64,000 nucleotides of DNA from Hyalella azteca (Eukaryota; Arthropoda; Malacostraca; Amphipoda; Hyalellidae), in the NCBI RefSeq assembly GCF_000764305.2, contig NW_025936066.1:147863-211862 (forward strand), in the 5' to 3' direction. Of the stretch, positions 61,305 to 64,000 are shown piece by piece. The notes under the pieces are model-generated. The model saw nothing but the letters and a program-made list of their open reading frames with translations, did not search any database and was not told the origin of the DNA. Every line of letters begins with the position of its first letter. Positions within the stretch are counted from its first letter, which is position 1. Both the position numbers and the translations under genes were made by a program.

Positions 61305-63735
61305 TGCTCATTAAAATTGTAAATGCAGTAATTCTTTGCCGTACATGACAGAAATTGGCAAAAATATTTCGTATACGGTGCTGAATATGGCTGGAATTTT
61401 TTTGACGATTTCTTTGGTTCATTTTCCGAGCATCGAAATAAGTTTCACCAACATTGAACTTGCTTGCAAAGCTCGACTTTTCCTTGAAAAATTTCCTCGA
61501 TTTTTAAAACAATAATTTGAATTTGAGAAAATTTTCATGTGCGTCGCTATATGTAAATTCCACCAAAGTAAATGTATTGGTTGGGGTGATCATTAGATCA
61601 ATTAAAATCGATTCGTTGGGGCGAGGGGACAATCATTCGATCAAGATCGATGCGTTAGNCGTTGCGTATTTTCTACGCTGGTAATACGGGACGCTTCTTC
61701 CCGTGTACGGTAATTTCCGAGGGGGATTTGAGTCGGGGCTTCTTTTGTTAGGGTCCCGGGGGCCTCGGGATCGGGATTACGTACGAGGTGTTCCATAATG
61801 GACATCGATACTCGACCGCGTGGTAAGGTTGCTGGCCATCTTTGTCAGAAAATCTTTAAAAAATTGTGTGTAGTGAAGCTAGTGTTTTTTTAAGAGATAC
61901 TAAGTGTAAGACGGATAAAATTTATTATTTTCGAGAATTTTTTTCACTAACAAAATTAGAAATGAGAAAATTTGTTCCAATTTTGTATTTTTATTTAAAA
62001 AAAGTAATCAAAAATGTTTTTGGCAAACGATATTTTAGTAACTGAAACCAATTATGATAATCGTTTCAAAAAAGAACTTCCTAAAAACTTGTGCACTGAA
62101 AATTTGGTAATGGATAAAAAAATCGAACTTATCCCATTGCTATTTTGATGCAAAAAACAAGGTTTTGAGGCCCAGTTTATGATCTAAAAGCTATAGTTAA
62201 CATTAGCATGCATCTTTAATGAGTTATCAGGTATGTCGTGTATTCCATGTCATTCATAATAAAACCATAACGATTATTGCAAAATTAATCCTGTGATGAT
62301 GCAATCATTATTACCATAAAATTCTTTCTCCTTGGTTACAACAAATTGTATTTGTCTCGGCATTGTGCATATGCTAACGATCTGTTGTGTGCTTCTTCAT
62401 GCGATGCGTTCGAAACTTCTTCGTATATACACTCATGCAGAACATGAGAAAGTTTCTTCACCTGTTTTTATTTCATTTACGTTCAATTGCGCTTTTCTTA
62501 TATTGTGCTCGATGTTCTTGTAAGCTTCGTTGACTATTTAGAATCCTTATTGTTTTACTCCTTTAATTGTCGTTTAGATGAGTTCTATCATTGTTTGCTT
62601 TCTGTATACATCTTTCTTGCGCAACTCCACTCTAAATTGTTTAGTAATCTCTGTGGACTCTAAATAGTTTTCTATTTTCGTCATCCTTTTGTATTTACTG
62701 TGAATTTTCTTTGTGAATTTCGTGGGAATTTCTGGTGGAAAAGTTGTTCGGTTAGCATGCATATCTTCTTGTTGTTCATTATAGTGGCACTTTATGTTCT
62801 GGTTTACGAATATGATAAGTGCATAGCATCTAATTATATAAGTTCAAGCTTCATTGAACATCCTTTTAAATGAACTGTACTTCGGTTATAAATGGTAAAT
62901 ATATTTTTCATTTATCAAATTGAACTGTGTAGCCAAGCTTCGTCATTGTAACAGGGCCAGTAAATTATGTACCATATGAAATATGTGCCCTGCCAGAGAT
63001 CAAACTTCAAAATAACGTTCATTTAACGTCGTTTCAACGTTATTTTCATGGAGATTCGTTTGGACTGCAAAGAGGGTTATTTCAACGCCGGTGCGTTGAA
63101 GTCAGTCTGAACATATTTATATTCATTGAATTAATTTTTGAAATGGTGACAGAGACCTGGTAATGCTAATTGGTGATCGATGTATTATATGAAGCCTTAA
63201 ACTGCTGATTTTGCAGAAATTTCATTTTATTCTGCGATAAAATTTCTATACTTCGTTTTTGAAGTATCGTATAGACTATAGATATTATTCATTATTTATA
63301 TATATACATGAATATATATGTTAACGACATTTAATTGTATTAAATTAAAGAAATTAATGGATCATTATAGAATGAAATGAATATCTTTATGAAAAGTACT
63401 TGTTTAATATCGTGTACTCGGAAAAATATATGCCTCACATCGTCCAAACAATGACACAACACTCTCTGCACGTACGACTGATGCTCCTTTTTTACAAGGC
63501 CAAACTGTGTCTAAGTGACGTACTGAAGAGCGAAAAATGCGTCGCCATTTGGACAAAGTTTCTTCATTTTTCTGAGTGGAGCGCTATACGCTCGTCAAAA
63601 GAACGCCCGCGTCAAATTGTTCAATTTGCCTGTAAAGAGCCGCTCGATAGTGGCTCCATGCAGGGGCCCACCTATTGGGGGGCTAGTGGCGGGGAAAGTT
63701 CCCCCTGAACCCTATAGTTTGGGAGGAACTTTGCC
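61305..63735. other. No gene seen
   Basis: AT-rich with an N at 61659. An imperfect hairpin AAAATAACGTT...AACGTTATTTT lies at 63010-63048. A minus-strand copy of the dispersed core is at 63526-63576. Confidence 0.5.
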
Positions 63736-63739
63736 TGAA

Positions 63740-64000
63740 CTGGGGTTCGGGAGTATGTGACGGAGGGTTCGGGAGTAAGTGGCGGAGTGTTTGGGAGTAA
63801 GTGGCGGAGGGTTCGGGAGTAAGTGACAGAGGGTTCGGGAGTAAGTGACGGAGGGTTCGGGAGTAAGTGACGGAGGGTTCGGGAGTAAGTGGCGGAGGGT
63901 TCGGGAGTAAGTGACGGAGGGTTCGGGAGTAAGTGACGGAGGGTTCGGGAGTAAGTGACGGAGGGTTCGGGAGTAAGTGACGGAGGGTTCGGGAGTAAGT
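63740..64000. repeat. 22-bp minisatellite running off the window
   Basis: The unit GAGGGTTCGGGAGTAAGTG(A/G)CG repeats about 12 times with almost no divergence and continues past the end of the window, so its full length is unknown. The G-rich strand has GGG runs in every unit. Confidence 0.95.

Noticed and set aside
60642..61314. Several 60-120-codon ORFs on both strands
   Set aside because: They arise from the 86-bp tandem repeat; units are not a multiple of three and frames shift.
38000..64000. Further FANCJ helicase exons (Walker A, DEAH box, Fe-S cysteines)
   Set aside because: I looked for a GSGKS/T-type segment and the other motifs on the plus strand and recognised none. Exons of under 60 codons could have been missed.

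Overview
This is animal nuclear DNA. It is AT-rich, dominated by non-coding sequence and minisatellites, with spliced genes carrying GT...AG introns and no bacterial operon structure. The general look (AT-rich intergenic DNA, dense simple arrays, dispersed TACCGGTA-type palindromes) fits an arthropod, perhaps a crustacean, but nothing here fixes the species. Six isolated N bases (36205, 37997, 41543, 44906, 51343, 61659) look like scaffold joins.

Two protein-coding loci can be supported. The first is a compact three-exon gene on the minus strand (19630 down to 15058). A 12-codon first exon, a 33-codon second exon and a 1112-codon last exon join in phase 0 to give about 1157 residues. Its N-terminal third is packed with SQ dipeptides (17 SQ and 1 TQ in about 255 residues), the hallmark of substrates of ATM/ATR-type kinases. 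I cannot name the protein. The second is a plus-strand first coding exon (37050-37556) ending in a segment that closely resembles the N-terminus of the FANCJ/BRIP1 DNA helicase, preceded by a 14-residue tandem repeat. A second, start-less copy lies at 35235-35639. The complete copy is bounded exactly by two N joins, so the duplication may be an assembly or haplotype artefact. No further helicase exon was recognised downstream.

Layout: 1-15 kb is mostly unannotatable AT-rich DNA with a GC-rich promoter-like patch and possible first exon near 3 kb, a 0.63-kb tandem duplication (6.15-7.4 kb) and a satellite-like block near 10 kb. The SQ-rich gene occupies 14.9-19.7 kb. 19.7-27 kb is largely featureless apart from a decayed coding relic at 26.1-26.7 kb. 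From 27 kb to the end, about 20 separate tandem arrays (units 16-130 bp) are interspersed with a 622-bp LTR-like tandem duplication (30.1-31.4 kb), an inverted-repeat element (34.2-35.0 kb) and the FANCJ-like exons. Several arrays are open in several frames and create long false ORFs.

Both supported loci point towards DNA-damage or replication biology, but their proximity is not evidence of a joint function in an animal genome.
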